The notes below the pieces were generated by a model, which saw nothing but the letters and a program-made list of their open reading frames with translations, searched no databases and was not told the DNA's origin. Shown in pieces: positions 16,497 through 26,249 of a stretch of 64,000 nt of DNA. Made by a program: the position numbers and the translations under genes. Numbering within the stretch: the stretch's first letter is position 1; every line of letters begins with the position of its first letter. Source of the stretch: Ruminococcaceae bacterium BL-4 (GTDB taxonomy: Bacteria; Bacillota; Clostridia; Oscillospirales; Acutalibacteraceae); the NCBI GenBank assembly GCA_902809935.1, contig LR778134.1, positions 1,488,001-1,552,000 of the forward strand, in the 5' to 3' direction.

Positions 16497-17909
16497 ATGG
16501 CAAAAAAACAAAATAAGGGCGAAACAAAAAAACTTGCCGAAAAACTTCTCATTAATCGTAAGAACGGGTTCTTTTCGGTAACAGATGAGCAAATTGAAAA
16601 GGCAGATAAATTCTGTGAAGGGTATAAGAAGTTTTTAGGAGCTTCTAAAACCGAACGGGAAGCTGTCCTTTCAACGATTGCATTGGCGGAGAAAGAAGGA
16701 TTTACTCCTTATGACCCTGATAAGAATTATCAGGCCGGCGACAAGGTGTATTTCAATAACCGTGGGAAGGCAGTTATCCTGGCAGTCTTTGGAACCAAAG
16801 GCTGCAAAAATGGCGTAAGAATTGCTGCATCTCATATTGATTCTCCACGTCTTGATTTAAAACCCCATCCGCTTTATGAAAAAGATGATTTGGCACTTCT
16901 TAAAACACACTATTATGGGGGCCTTAAAAAGTATCAATGGACGACCATTCCCTTGGCAATGCATGGTAGAATCTGCCGGAAAGATGGTTCTCAAGTAGAC
17001 ATTTGCCTCGGCGAAAAATCGGGGGATCCGATGTTTACCGTGACCGATTTGCTGCCGCATCTGGGAGATGAGCAGATGCATAAACCAATGATGAAGGCCA
17101 TTGAGGGAGAGAACCTCAATATTCTTGTTGGCAGCCGTCCGATTCGCGATGATGAAGGAGATCAGATTTTCAAACTGAATGTGATGCGCCTTTTGAATCA
17201 GGAATATGGAATTACAGAAGAAGACTTTGTCAGTGCAGATATTGAGTTTGTACCGGCGTTTAAGCCCTGCGACCTGGGATTTGATCGCAGTATGATCGGC
17301 GCTTATGGTCATGATGACCGCGTTTGTGCTTATCCTGCAGTGATGGCTGCACTGACGGCAAAAACACCTGAGAGTACAATCGTTACCGTCCTTGCTGATC
17401 GGGAAGAAATCGGCAGCGATGGAAATACTGGACTCAACAGTGCCTTTATGAGAGACTTTATTGCAGACTTGGCTGAAAAAGAGGGCCTTGTGCCGCGTCA
17501 TGTAATGGCAAAATCGAAATGCCTTTCGGCGGATGTAACGGCGGCATATGATCCCACCTATGCAAGTATGTATGAATTTAATAATTCCACTTTCCTGAAT
17601 AATGGTGTTGCGATGAGCAAATATACCGGTGGCCGCGGAAAAAGCGGAACCAGTGAGGCAACAGCAGAGCTTGTTTCAGAGATCCGGTCAATTTTCGAGA
17701 AAAATGATGTGCTTTGGCAAACCGGTGAAATGGGAAAAGTTGATGCTGGAGGCGGCGGAACGGTAGCAATGTACATTGCAAACTTGAATGTTGATGTTGT
17801 TGATGTTGGAGTTCCAGTTTTGTCAATGCATGCTCCTTTTGAAGTGGTTTCCAAACTGGATATTTATATGACCTATCGTGGAATTCGTTCTTTCTACGAA
17901 GCAAAATAA
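16497..17909 (+). CDS. M18-family zinc aminopeptidase
   Basis: 470 residues of the M18 (aspartyl/LAP4-like) aminopeptidase family. Metal ligands and catalytic residues are visible in AASHIDSPRLDLKPHPLYE, GHDDRVCAYPAVMA, VLADREEIGSDGNTGLNS and, near the end, LSMHAPFEVVSKLDIYMTY. No signal peptide is seen, so it is a cytoplasmic enzyme, probably for peptide recycling. A GGAGG site lies before the ATG, 21 bases after the transglycosylase. Confidence 0.93.
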   Translation: MAKKQNKGETKKLAEKLLINRKNGFFSVTDEQIEKADKFCEGYKKFLGASKTEREAVLSTIALAEKEGFTPYDPDKNYQAGDKVYFNNRGKAVILAVFGTKGCKNGVRIAASHIDSPRLDLKPHPLYEKDDLALLKTHYYGGLKKYQWTTIPLAMHGRICRKDGSQVDICLGEKSGDPMFTVTDLLPHLGDEQMHKPMMKAIEGENLNILVGSRPIRDDEGDQIFKLNVMRLLNQEYGITEEDFVSADIEFVPAFKPCDLGFDRSMIGAYGHDDRVCAYPAVMAALTAKTPESTIVTVLADREEIGSDGNTGLNSAFMRDFIADLAEKEGLVPRHVMAKSKCLSADVTAAYDPTYASMYEFNNSTFLNNGVAMSKYTGGRGKSGTSEATAELVSEIRSIFEKNDVLWQTGEMGKVDAGGGGTVAMYIANLNVDVVDVGVPVLSMHAPFEVVSKLDIYMTYRGIRSFYEAK

Positions 17910-17922
17910 TCGATTTAAGGTC

Positions 17923-17960
17923 AAAAAAGGGATACCGGAAATTTCCGGTATCCCTTTTTT
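17923..17960. terminator. Bidirectional terminator between M18 peptidase and pyk
   Basis: AAAAAAGGGATACCGG pairs with CCGGTATCCCTTTTTT, giving A/T tracts on both sides and use in both directions by the convergent genes. Confidence 0.88.
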
Positions 17961-17975
17961 GTGAGCGAAGCAAAT

Positions 17976-19733
17976 TTAAGCGAATTTTTTCTGCCCACAA
18001 TAAACAATTCCACGGTCGGCATCCACTGTGACAACCGTTCCGCTGCGCAAAATCTTGGTTGCATTTTTTGCGCCGACAATTGTGGGAGTGTCCAGCGCAA
18101 GGCCTACGATCGCGGCGTGCGAGTTGAGCCCGGGAGCTTCCGAGACGATTGCAAAAGCCTTTCTCATATAAGGAAGATACTGGTTATCCGTCTCGTGAAC
18201 TACTAAAATATCACCTGCTTTAAAATTTTGTTTAGCGTCTTCCGGAGAAGAGCACACACAGAGATTTCCGCAGGCAGACCCCTTATTGGCAGTTTTTCCA
18301 GAAACCAGAATATCACCGACCAACTGTACTTTCAACAAATTTGTAGTGCCGGAAATCCCCAGAGGAACACCGGCAGTAATTACGGTCAGATCACCGTCTT
18401 TTACAAGGCCGGCTTTTCGAGCCATCTTAATTGCATGGTCAAAGAGCGCATCGGTATTGTCCTGTTCCTGTATGATGATCGGGGTGACTCCCCAAGAGAT
18501 GTTTAGCTGGCGACGAACGACGGGGTCCGTAGTGCCGGTAATGATGGGGCAGGCGGGATGATATTTTGAAATCATGCGGGCAGTAGTACCCGACTTGGAA
18601 ACCGTGATGATCGCTGCTGCGCCTAAATCGTGAGCAGTGGTACAGGTCGCATGGGAGATTGCTGAAGTGACGTCCGATTTAGAAGAGCAAATGGGGCGCT
18701 TTTTAAGAATAGCAGCATAATCGATATCTTCCTCGGTGCGTGTTGCAATGCAGACCATGGTTTTAAGAGCTTCTACTGGAAATTTTCCTGCAGCTGTCTC
18801 TCCGGAAAGCATAATTGCGCTCGTTCCATCATAAATAGCATTGGCGACATCAGTAGCCTCTGCACGTGTGGGACGAGGATGGCTAATCATAGAATCCAGC
18901 ATTTGGGTGGCAGTAATGACCGTTTTTCCTTGCTGCATCGCTTTTTTAATGAGCTGCTTCTGCAGAATTGGAATTTCCTCGAGGGGGACTTCTACGCCCA
19001 GATCACCGCGCGCAACCATAATTCCATCCGAAACACGAAGAATTTCATCAATGTTCCGAACACCATCCATATTTTCGATTTTTGCGATAATACGCATATT
19101 ATGGCAGTTATTCTTTTTTAATTCGCGCCGTAAGTTCAAAATATCTTCCGCACTGCGTGTAAAGGAAGCAGCAATCAGATCGAATCCTTCTTTTACACCG
19201 AATGCAATATCGGATTGATCTTTTTCACTGATAAAAGGAAGAGAAAGTGAAATATTCGGAACATTAATTCCTTTTTGAGAAGAAAGTATGCCGCCGTTTA
19301 TTACCGTACAGTGAATTTCAGTCTCTGTGCAGGAATCCACATTCAGTTCAATCAGTCCATCATCAATTAAAATCCGGCTGTTGGGGTGAACTTCTTTCGG
19401 CAAACGTGAAAATGTTACATAGGAAATCGTTTCATCGCCGACAATGGGTTTTGTCGTCAGTGTAAAGGAGGCGCCTTCTTTTAATGTGACTTGCCCTTCC
19501 TTAAAAGTGCCCGTTCGTATTTCCGGACCTTTGGTATCTAGCAGCAGGGCAACAGGGAGATCAAGTTCCTCACGAAGCTGCTTGATTTTATCGGCTCGCA
19601 CCTTGTGATCTTCATGTGTACCATGGGAGAAATTCAGCCGTGCAACATCCATGCCATTCTGCATCAACTGGCGTAGAGTGTCGCCCTGATCTGTGGCGGG
19701 TCCGACTGTACAGATGATTTTTGTTTTTCTCAT
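17976..19733 (-). CDS. pyk: Pyruvate kinase with C-terminal PEP-utilizer domain
   Basis: 585 residues. It converts phosphoenolpyruvate and ADP to pyruvate and ATP. The barrel begins RKTKIICTVGPATD and carries MDVARLNFSHG, the active-site signature IAKIENMDGV, and VARGDLGVEVPLE and TATQMLDSM. An extra domain after about residue 473 resembles the swivelling phosphohistidine domain of PEP-utilizing enzymes (EAPGLNSHAAIVGLALDTP), as in Bacillus pyruvate kinase. The gene is alone, with its own promoter and a shared terminator. Confidence 0.96.
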   Translation of the reverse strand: MRKTKIICTVGPATDQGDTLRQLMQNGMDVARLNFSHGTHEDHKVRADKIKQLREELDLPVALLLDTKGPEIRTGTFKEGQVTLKEGASFTLTTKPIVGDETISYVTFSRLPKEVHPNSRILIDDGLIELNVDSCTETEIHCTVINGGILSSQKGINVPNISLSLPFISEKDQSDIAFGVKEGFDLIAASFTRSAEDILNLRRELKKNNCHNMRIIAKIENMDGVRNIDEILRVSDGIMVARGDLGVEVPLEEIPILQKQLIKKAMQQGKTVITATQMLDSMISHPRPTRAEATDVANAIYDGTSAIMLSGETAAGKFPVEALKTMVCIATRTEEDIDYAAILKKRPICSSKSDVTSAISHATCTTAHDLGAAAIITVSKSGTTARMISKYHPACPIITGTTDPVVRRQLNISWGVTPIIIQEQDNTDALFDHAIKMARKAGLVKDGDLTVITAGVPLGISGTTNLLKVQLVGDILVSGKTANKGSACGNLCVCSSPEDAKQNFKAGDILVVHETDNQYLPYMRKAFAIVSEAPGLNSHAAIVGLALDTPTIVGAKNATKILRSGTVVTVDADRGIVYCGQKKFA

Positions 19734-19771
19734 ACTGCAAACCTCGATCCTAAATTTTTGAAACTAAATCC

Positions 19772-19800
19772 ATTTTACTCTGCAGTTGTGAAAAAATCAA
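19772..19800 (-). promoter_or_regulatory. Sigma-A promoter of pyk
   Basis: On the minus strand, TTGATT (19795-19800) and TAAAAT (19772-19777) with a 17-base spacer, about 40 bases before the pyk start. Confidence 0.7.
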
Positions 19801-19841
19801 CAATCAAATTTGAATTTGTTTATTTGTGTATTTTTGGGAGT

Positions 19842-19870
19842 TTGCTTTTTAAGAAGTCGCAGGTTACAAT
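19842..19870 (+). promoter_or_regulatory. Promoter of the VanY-like gene
   Basis: TTGCTT (19842-19847) and TACAAT (19865-19870) with a 17-base spacer, 38 bases before the ATG at 19908. Confidence 0.65.
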
Positions 19871-19907
19871 AATAACAAGAAAAAATAAAATAGAAAGGAG
19901 AGACCGT

Positions 19908-20687
19908 ATGGGCAAAAAAAGAACATTTTTGCGCAGAAACAGGACAAAGTTCGTGGAAAATGAGAACCGGAAAATCATGGTTAGCCGTCGGGTCCTTTTA
20001 ATCCTAATTTTAATCGTTGTTTTGGCCGGGATATTTTTATGCTATCGGTCTTTACAAGAAATTCGGATAGAAGAGGATCAGAAGACGGTTTCTTCGCAGG
20101 CGATTGCAAAAGAGCCGCTTGATCCTTCTCTTTTAACAGTCATTTCGTCAAAATTCCCCTGTGATAAAGAGGAGAAACCACCGCAGCTTACAACAGTTTC
20201 CGGCGTTTCAGTCAACATAAAGATTGCGGATGCTTTAAAACAATTTTTAGCAGCTGCTAAAAAAGCAGGATACTCCATTCAGCTTAAGAGTGGATATATC
20301 AATGCAGATGATCAGGAGAAACTTTATCAGGAGAAGGTTTCTTCTCTAATTTCTGGCGGCGGGTATACACAGGTTCGTGCTGAAGCCGAGGCGGCAAAGA
20401 CTGTTCCGCCTGGAAATGCGTGTGAAGATGCTTTGGGATTGTCATTTGAGGTGGACGGAGATTCGGATTTTGAGAATAGCGCAGCGGCCAAGTGGCTCGA
20501 TAATCAATGCGTTTTTTATGGATTTATCAGGAGATACCCGGAGTCTAAAACGGAATATACCGGAATGTCCGGCAGCTTTACTCATTATCGCTATGTCGGA
20601 GAAGAGTCGGCAATGAAGATGCGTTCTTATGGGATGTGTTTGGAGGAATATGTATCTTATCTGAAGCAGTCGGGTACACTCAGTTGA
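19908..20687 (+). CDS. VanY/M15-like protein lacking the catalytic residues
   Basis: 259 residues: a basic N-terminus, one membrane helix (about residues 26-47) and a C-terminal domain that follows the D-alanyl-D-alanine carboxypeptidase (VanY, M15B) pattern: LKSGYINADDQEKLYQEKV, KTVPPGNA, WLDNQCVFYGFIRRYPESK, HYRYVG. The zinc motif S-E-H-x-x-G-L-A-x-D reads CEDALGLSFE, so the His ligand is Asp174 and the Asp ligand Glu181. The E-P-W-H motif reads SFTH, keeping His226 but losing the catalytic Glu (Ser223). It is therefore probably an inactive, cell-wall-binding relative. The ATG at 19908 has GAAAGGAGA upstream; a longer open frame to 19758 crosses the promoter. Confidence 0.82.
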   Translation: MGKKRTFLRRNRTKFVENENRKIMVSRRVLLILILIVVLAGIFLCYRSLQEIRIEEDQKTVSSQAIAKEPLDPSLLTVISSKFPCDKEEKPPQLTTVSGVSVNIKIADALKQFLAAAKKAGYSIQLKSGYINADDQEKLYQEKVSSLISGGGYTQVRAEAEAAKTVPPGNACEDALGLSFEVDGDSDFENSAAAKWLDNQCVFYGFIRRYPESKTEYTGMSGSFTHYRYVGEESAMKMRSYGMCLEEYVSYLKQSGTLS

Positions 20688-20704
20688 GATTTCTAAAAAA
20701 GTAC

Positions 20705-20733
20705 TTGCTTTTTTGAAATTGCTATGGTAAAAT
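20705..20733 (+). promoter_or_regulatory. Sigma-A promoter of rpmE
   Basis: TTGCTT (20705-20710) and TAAAAT (20728-20733) with a 17-base spacer, 41 bases before the rpmE ATG. Confidence 0.72.
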
Positions 20734-20774
20734 CTTAATGTTAAGTTTGCAGTTGGAAGAAAGAGGTGACAATC

Positions 20775-20978
20775 ATGAAGGAAGGAATTCATCCCCAGTA
20801 CAAAGAAACAACCATTACCTGCGCATGCGGAAATGTGATTCATACCAGATCCACAAAAGAAAATATCCGCGTTGAAATTTGCTCCAAGTGCCACCCGTTC
20901 TTCACCGGCAAGCAGAAGCTGGTGGATACCAGCGGTCGCGTTGATATGTTCAAAAAGCGTTATGGAATTGGCAAATAA
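20775..20978 (+). CDS. rpmE: 50S ribosomal protein L31, zinc-binding type
   Basis: 67 residues starting [19 protein letters not shown]. The four cysteines in CAC and CSKC show the zinc-binding (C+) form of bL31. The C-terminal [20 protein letters not shown] is a family signature. A GTG nine bases upstream is in frame but overlaps the AGAGGTG ribosome binding site, so the ATG at 20775 is chosen. Confidence 0.97.
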   Translation: MKEGIHPQYKETTITCACGNVIHTRSTKENIRVEICSKCHPFFTGKQKLVDTSGRVDMFKKRYGIGK

Positions 20979-20999
20979 ATCATTAAACTGGTTTTAATC

Positions 21000-21029
21000 G
21001 GGCGGTGCAGAAATGCGCCGCCTGTTTTT
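21000..21029 (+). terminator. Terminator of rpmE
   Basis: GGCGGTGCA pairs with TGCGCCGCC around a GAAA loop, followed by TGTTTTTA. It ends the rpmE unit before the YigZ-family gene. Confidence 0.8.
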
Positions 21030-21051
21030 ATATGAGAGGAAGAACGTTTTT

Positions 21052-21669
21052 ATGGAAGCCTATCGGACTTTGCAAAAATCCGGAGAACGGGATTTTACGG
21101 AAAAGAAATCACGATTTATTGGATATGCGTCTCCCGTTTCTACGGAAAAGGAAGCACAGAATTTTTTGCAGATGATCCGTAAACGTCATTGGGATGCAAA
21201 GCACAATGTTTCGGCTTATGTGTTAAAAGATGGGATTCAACATTGCTCAGACGATGGAGAGCCACAGGGAACAGCAGGGGTTCCGGTGATGAATGTACTT
21301 CTTAAAAATGGTGTGGTCAACGCAATGATTATTGTAACCAGATATTTTGGAGGAGTTCTTCTGGGAACAGGAGGGTTGGTACGCGCTTATTCCCATACGG
21401 CGTTGCTTGCCTTGGAGAATGCCGGAATTGTTACCATGTGTCCTGGTAAAAATTTATCTCTTTCTTGCAGCTATTCTCAATATGGAAAAGTTTCTGCACT
21501 GATTTCTCAATATGGCGGCAAAATTGACAAGAGTGAGTTTGGGGCAGAAGTTAAATTGCAGTTCCATATTAAAAGTGAAGGATTCCAATTCTTTCAAACT
21601 GAATTTACAGAGGCAACGAGTGGTGCAATTTGTGTGAAAATAGAGGGAGAAACTTATTTTTGCGAATGA
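21052..21669 (+). CDS. YigZ/IMPACT-family protein
   Basis: 205 residues. The family (UPF0029, related to eukaryotic IMPACT) has two domains. The N-terminal one shows EKKSRFIGYASPVSTEKEA, HNVSAYVL and SDDGEPQGTAGVPVM; the ALENAGIV region leads to a small C-terminal ferredoxin-like domain (DUF1949). Function is uncertain, with nucleic-acid or ribosome binding suggested for relatives. The ATG at 21052 is chosen because the upstream in-frame ATG at 21013 lies inside the rpmE terminator; the AGAGGA site is 12 bases away, rather far. Confidence 0.88.
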   Translation: MEAYRTLQKSGERDFTEKKSRFIGYASPVSTEKEAQNFLQMIRKRHWDAKHNVSAYVLKDGIQHCSDDGEPQGTAGVPVMNVLLKNGVVNAMIIVTRYFGGVLLGTGGLVRAYSHTALLALENAGIVTMCPGKNLSLSCSYSQYGKVSALISQYGGKIDKSEFGAEVKLQFHIKSEGFQFFQTEFTEATSGAICVKIEGETYFCE

Positions 21670-21751
21670 TTTTTTCTTTTTGCAGGAATTTTGCATTTTT
21701 TTGCGTATATTCATGTAGAGATGTTTTTAAAAGGGCGGTGCATATCTGAAG

Positions 21752-22747
21752 ATGACAGTACGGGAGAGAACACAGAAGATTGAGAGACAGATTTTATCTC
21801 CATATGCGGCATTTTCCGATCAGACGAGAGGCCGTAAGCGTCCAGAAGAAGACGATGATTTGCGCACGCCGTTTCAAAGAGACAGAGACCGGATTATCCA
21901 CTGTAAGTCTTTTCGCAGGCTGAAACATAAAACACAGGTTTTCCTTGCACCAGAAGGGGACCATTACCGTACGCGGCTGACCCATACATTAGAAGTAGCA
22001 CAGATTGCAAGAACTATTGCAAGGGCGTTGTGCCTGAATGAAGATCTCACCGAAGCGATTGCTTTGGGACACGATTTAGGACATACTCCGTTTGGACATG
22101 CAGGAGAGCGCGCACTTAATCAGCTTTGTCCCGGAGGATTCCGTCACTATGAGCAAAGTGTTCGCGTGGTGGAACGTGTGGAAAAAAACGGAGAGGGACT
22201 GAATCTCACCGAAGAGGTATTAGACGGAATTTTGTGCCATACAACGGGAAAACAGGCAGAGACACTGGAAGGACAGATTGTGCGGGTCTCTGATCGAATT
22301 GCATATATTAACCATGATATTGATGATTCTGAACGTGCTGGGATTATTAGGGAAGAAGATCTGCCGCAGACAATTACCGATCTTTTGGGACACAGCAAAA
22401 GTCAAAGGATCAACACGTTGGTTCATTCCGTAGTGGAGAGCAGCCAACATGGGAAAATTGAAATGGAACCGGAAATTGAAGCGCCTTTTGATGAACTGAG
22501 ACGCTTTATGTTTCATTCCGTCTATGAAAATCCGTATGCAAAGAGCGAAGAAAAGAAAGTTCCCGGAATTATCGGGAAGCTGTATGAATATTTTGGAGAG
22601 CCGGGAAATCTTCCGGAGGATATGCGCAGAATCGAGACGGAAGACGGGCTTAGCCGCGCAGTGACGGACTATATTGCCGGCATGACTGACCAGTATGCAG
22701 TCGAAAAATTTATGGAGATTTACATTCCAAAAGCGTGGAACCGCTGA
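21752..22747 (+). CDS. dgt: Deoxyguanosinetriphosphate triphosphohydrolase-like (HD domain)
   Basis: 331 residues. HD-domain dNTP triphosphohydrolase that turns dGTP or other dNTPs into nucleoside and triphosphate. Family marks are RRLKHKTQVFLAPEGDHYRT, the metal motif in RLTHTLEVAQIAR, and GHDLGHTPFGHAGERAL. The length fits the Gram-positive branch. It stands 37 bases before dnaG, an arrangement known in several Clostridia (dgt-dnaG-rpoD), and is probably cotranscribed with it. Confidence 0.94.
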   Translation: MTVRERTQKIERQILSPYAAFSDQTRGRKRPEEDDDLRTPFQRDRDRIIHCKSFRRLKHKTQVFLAPEGDHYRTRLTHTLEVAQIARTIARALCLNEDLTEAIALGHDLGHTPFGHAGERALNQLCPGGFRHYEQSVRVVERVEKNGEGLNLTEEVLDGILCHTTGKQAETLEGQIVRVSDRIAYINHDIDDSERAGIIREEDLPQTITDLLGHSKSQRINTLVHSVVESSQHGKIEMEPEIEAPFDELRRFMFHSVYENPYAKSEEKKVPGIIGKLYEYFGEPGNLPEDMRRIETEDGLSRAVTDYIAGMTDQYAVEKFMEIYIPKAWNR

Positions 22748-22784
22748 TTCTCTGAGAGACTAGAAGGAAGGAGGAGAGCCCAAA

Positions 22785-24560
22785 ATGCCGCTGCCACAGG
22801 AATTCTTGGATGAATTAAAATCACGCAGTGATCTAACAGAAGTTGCTTCTTCCTATGTTTCATTAAAAAGGCAGGGAAGAAATTTGGTTGGACTTTGCCC
22901 TTTTCATAATGAAAAGACGCCGTCCTTCAATATTTATCCGGAAAACGGTTCATTTTATTGCTTCGGCTGTGGCGCCGGAGGAGACGTGATTACGTTTGTC
23001 CGTAAAATTGAAAATCTCGATTATATGGAAGCAATCCGTTTCCTTGCACAGCGTGCGGGAATGACAGTTCCCGAAGATGCAGCAGACAACGGACTGATGA
23101 AGCTGCGGACCAGGATTTACGAGATCAATCGGGAGACTGCTCGCTATTATCATCAGATGCTGCTTTCTCCGCAGGGAAAAAAAGCGTTGGATTATCTCAT
23201 GAGCAGAGCACTAAGCATGAAGACAATTCGCCATTTCGGATTGGGATATGCACCGCCCGGTCGATTTTCTCTGGTGGATTTTCTCGGGAAAAAGGGATAT
23301 AAAGAAGACGAAATCGTGAGTGCAAATCTCGCTTTTCGTGGACGCAGCGGCCATTTGATCGATCGTTTCTATGACCGTGCGATGTTTCCAATTATTGATC
23401 TAAGAGGGAACATTATGGCGTTTGGTGGAAGAATTCTCGGCCCCGGGGAACCCAAATACATAAATTCCAGTGATACGCCGGTTTATCATAAAGGAAGAAA
23501 TCTGTTTGCTCTCAATTTTGCAAAAGATTCGGGGCAAGATAACTTGATCCTTTGCGAAGGCTATATGGATGTAATCGCGTTGCATCAGGCGGGTTTTACA
23601 AATGCGATTGCAGGCCTTGGAACTGCACTGACCCCAGAGCAGGCAAAGCTGATTTCTCGCTATACAGGGGAAGTAATCGCTTCTTATGATGCGGATTCTG
23701 CAGGGCAAAAGGCAGCTTCGCGCAGTATTCCCCTTTTGAGAGAAGCAGGACTGAATGTGCGGATTTTAGTAGTACCGAACGGCAAAGATCCAGATGAATT
23801 TATCCGCTCTTATGGAGAGAATGGACATGCTCGTTTTCAGCAGCTTTTGGATCAGTGCGGCAACGACGTAGAATATCAGTTGGAGAAAGCGCGTCGTACA
23901 GTCAATGTTCAGACACCGGACGGAAAAGTTGCTTTTTTGGAAAGTGCCGTAAAAATTTTGGCAACGCTTGATAATCCGATTGAACAGGAAGTTTACGCTG
24001 GAAAACTGTCTGAAGAGACGCATGTGGAGCGGACGACACTTTTAAGTCAGATAAAAAGACAGCGTCAGAAACAACAGAAATCCAAGAGAAAAAAAGAATT
24101 CCGTTCTTTTCAGCAGAAAAGGGTTGGTCTCAAAGATTCTGTGAATCCGGAAAAGCAGGATAAGCTGCGGGCAGCAGGGGCGGAAGAAGCGCTGCTTGCC
24201 TATTTAATTCGTTATCCAGAGGCTTCTTTACAGATTTTTCAGCAATTACCGCCGGAAAAATTCAGTACTTCCTTTAATTGCCGTGTATATCGGGTAATTA
24301 TGGACAGAATGAAAGAGGGAAAATCTACAGATTTAACAGATTTATCGTCTGTTTTTTCTCCGGAAGAAATGGGAACTCTTGCGAGAATCCTTGCGAAAGT
24401 TGCGGACATTTCTATGAGCCGGAAAGACGCTCAAGATTATGTAAAGGTAATTCTGGAAGAAGCGCAAAAACAGATGCTGCAGAAAAATTCCAGTGAAGAG
24501 GACCTTTTAGCATATGTTGAATATTTGAAAGAACAGAAAACAAGGAAACAGGGGGATTAA
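22785..24560 (+). CDS. dnaG: DNA primase
   Basis: 591 residues. It makes RNA primers at the replication fork. The N-terminal zinc-binding domain has the CHC2 pattern ([12 protein letters not shown]...[11 protein letters not shown], about residues 38-66). The Toprim core has [18 protein letters not shown] and [11 protein letters not shown]. The C-terminal helicase-binding domain follows a lysine/glutamine-rich linker near residues 425-445. It precedes rpoD by four bases, as in the classical macromolecular-synthesis operon. Confidence 0.97.
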   Translation: MPLPQEFLDELKSRSDLTEVASSYVSLKRQGRNLVGLCPFHNEKTPSFNIYPENGSFYCFGCGAGGDVITFVRKIENLDYMEAIRFLAQRAGMTVPEDAADNGLMKLRTRIYEINRETARYYHQMLLSPQGKKALDYLMSRALSMKTIRHFGLGYAPPGRFSLVDFLGKKGYKEDEIVSANLAFRGRSGHLIDRFYDRAMFPIIDLRGNIMAFGGRILGPGEPKYINSSDTPVYHKGRNLFALNFAKDSGQDNLILCEGYMDVIALHQAGFTNAIAGLGTALTPEQAKLISRYTGEVIASYDADSAGQKAASRSIPLLREAGLNVRILVVPNGKDPDEFIRSYGENGHARFQQLLDQCGNDVEYQLEKARRTVNVQTPDGKVAFLESAVKILATLDNPIEQEVYAGKLSEETHVERTTLLSQIKRQRQKQQKSKRKKEFRSFQQKRVGLKDSVNPEKQDKLRAAGAEEALLAYLIRYPEASLQIFQQLPPEKFSTSFNCRVYRVIMDRMKEGKSTDLTDLSSVFSPEEMGTLARILAKVADISMSRKDAQDYVKVILEEAQKQMLQKNSSEEDLLAYVEYLKEQKTRKQGD

Positions 24561-24564
24561 GGAA

Positions 24565-25665
24565 ATGACAGTTACACCAACACCGGATAAAAAAACAGTG
24601 ATCCGGGAATTGATTGAGCAGGGTAAATCAAAAGGACAACTTTCAACCAAAGAGATTCTTGACGCGATTGGAGAGCTGGACTTTGAACCGGAACAGCTGG
24701 AAAAATTCTATGATACACTGGAGAGTCAAGGCGTTGAGATTATAGAAGATTTTGGGACGGAAAATTTGGATGACATCAATTTAAATCTTTCGCCAGAAGA
24801 CAGCAGTGCTGATACTGGAGTCGGAAGCGAAAGTATTTCAGTTGATGATCCGGTTAAGGTTTACCTGAAAGAGATCGGGCGGGTTCCGCTGCTTTCTCCC
24901 GAAGAAGAGATCGATTTGGCTATCCGGATTTCCGATGGAGATGAAACAGCCAAAAAGCGTTTGGCAGAAGCAAACCTTCGTTTGGTTGTCAGTATTGCAA
25001 AGCGGTATTTGGGCCGTGGAATGCAATTTCTCGATTTGATTCAAGAAGGAAACCTGGGCCTGATTAAAGCAGTGGAAAAATTTGATTATACAAAAGGATT
25101 TAAATTTTCCACTTATGCAACTTGGTGGATTCGTCAGGCCATTACCCGTGCAATTGCCGATCAGGCGCGTACCATTCGAATTCCAGTTCATATGGTTGAA
25201 ACAATTAATAAAGTGAAAAAAGTTTCGAGTCAGCTTCTGCATGCGAATGGCCGTGAACCTACTGCAGAGGAGATCAGTGCAGAACTTAATATGCCGGTAG
25301 AGAAGGTCCGTGAAATTATGCGAGTTGCACAGGAGCCGGTTTCATTGGAAACACCGATTGGTGAAGAAGAAGACAGTCATTTGGGCGATTTTATTCCAGA
25401 TGATGATGCACCCGCTCCGGCAGATGCTGCTTCCCATATTATGCTCAAGGAACAACTTTCTAATGTACTCGATACGTTGACCCCCAGAGAAGAAAAAGTA
25501 TTGCGCCTTCGCTTTGGTTTGGAAGATGGACGTTCCCGCACTTTGGAAGAAGTCGGTAAGGAATTCAATGTCACTCGTGAAAGAATTCGTCAGATTGAGG
25601 CAAAAGCTCTTCGTAAGTTGCGCCATCCAAGCCGCAGCAAAAAGCTGAAAGATTTTTTGGATTGA
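24565..25665 (+). CDS. rpoD: Primary RNA polymerase sigma factor (SigA)
   Basis: 366 residues, the compact Gram-positive length. Region 1.1 is residues about 1-80, region 1.2 begins [18 protein letters not shown], and region 2 includes [19 protein letters not shown] and [19 protein letters not shown] (the -10 reading helix). Region 4 has [19 protein letters not shown], which reads the -35. It shares an operon with dnaG. Confidence 0.98.
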   Translation: MTVTPTPDKKTVIRELIEQGKSKGQLSTKEILDAIGELDFEPEQLEKFYDTLESQGVEIIEDFGTENLDDINLNLSPEDSSADTGVGSESISVDDPVKVYLKEIGRVPLLSPEEEIDLAIRISDGDETAKKRLAEANLRLVVSIAKRYLGRGMQFLDLIQEGNLGLIKAVEKFDYTKGFKFSTYATWWIRQAITRAIADQARTIRIPVHMVETINKVKKVSSQLLHANGREPTAEEISAELNMPVEKVREIMRVAQEPVSLETPIGEEEDSHLGDFIPDDDAPAPADAASHIMLKEQLSNVLDTLTPREEKVLRLRFGLEDGRSRTLEEVGKEFNVTRERIRQIEAKALRKLRHPSRSKKLKDFLD

Positions 25666-25684
25666 TGGAGAGGAGATGGCGGCT

Positions 25685-26122
25685 ATGGTCATGACTTTAG
25701 AGACGGATTATGCAGTTCGAATTATGGAACTGCTCACCAAGACAAATGGAAAAGTAGGCGCCGGCTCCATTTCAGAAAATACCCACGTTCCGCAGAGATT
25801 TGCCTTAAAGATCCTTCGAAAATTAGTATCGGATGGACTGATTGTTTCATTCAAAGGGGCTCATGGTGGTTATGCGCTGGCGCGTCCTGCTGATCAGATT
25901 ACTTTGCGTGAGGTGCTGGAATCAGTGGAGGGCCCTTATATGATCAGTCGATGCCAACAGGATGAGTATTGTTGTGCGCACAGCGGCAGCGGGGCACATT
26001 GCCGGTTTCATAAAGTCTACGATGAGATCACTGAGATGGTCAGAAAAAAGCTTGACAGTTATACGTTTGCACAGATTTGCAGTTCGGACGATTTGTCATC
26101 AGAAAAAGATGACAATGTTTAA
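25685..26122 (+). CDS. Rrf2-family transcriptional regulator
   Basis: 145 residues. It begins with a winged helix (TLETDYAVRIMELL, HVPQRFALKILRKL, SFKGAHGGYALARP) and carries four cysteines near residues 85-105 (C-x6-CC-x8-C), suggesting an iron-sulfur or redox-sensing role like IscR or NsrR. Three in-frame ATGs are possible (25676, 25685, 25691); AGGAG at 25671-25675 is best placed for 25685. No iscS/iscU partners are adjacent, so targets are unknown. Confidence 0.9.
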   Translation: MVMTLETDYAVRIMELLTKTNGKVGAGSISENTHVPQRFALKILRKLVSDGLIVSFKGAHGGYALARPADQITLREVLESVEGPYMISRCQQDEYCCAHSGSGAHCRFHKVYDEITEMVRKKLDSYTFAQICSSDDLSSEKDDNV

Positions 26123-26142
26123 AAATAGGATTTTATAAAAAA

Positions 26143-26200
26143 CGCTCTAAGCAAATCAGGTAGGAACGAAAATTCTTACCCGAATGCTTAGGGCCTTTTT
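26143..26200 (+). terminator. Terminator after dnaG-rpoD-Rrf2 unit
   Basis: A branched inverted repeat (CTAAGCA with TGCTTAG; inner GGTAGGAA with TTCTTACC) followed by CCTTTTTAT. Confidence 0.75.
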
Positions 26201-26249
26201 ATGGGCTTTTCAAACTAAATGTTTTATGAATTTGCCTTTTTCTATGTTA

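Noticed and set aside
19758-19907. A 50-codon N-terminal extension of the VanY-like protein
   Set aside because: It crosses the promoter, and the ATG at 19908 has the good ribosome binding site.
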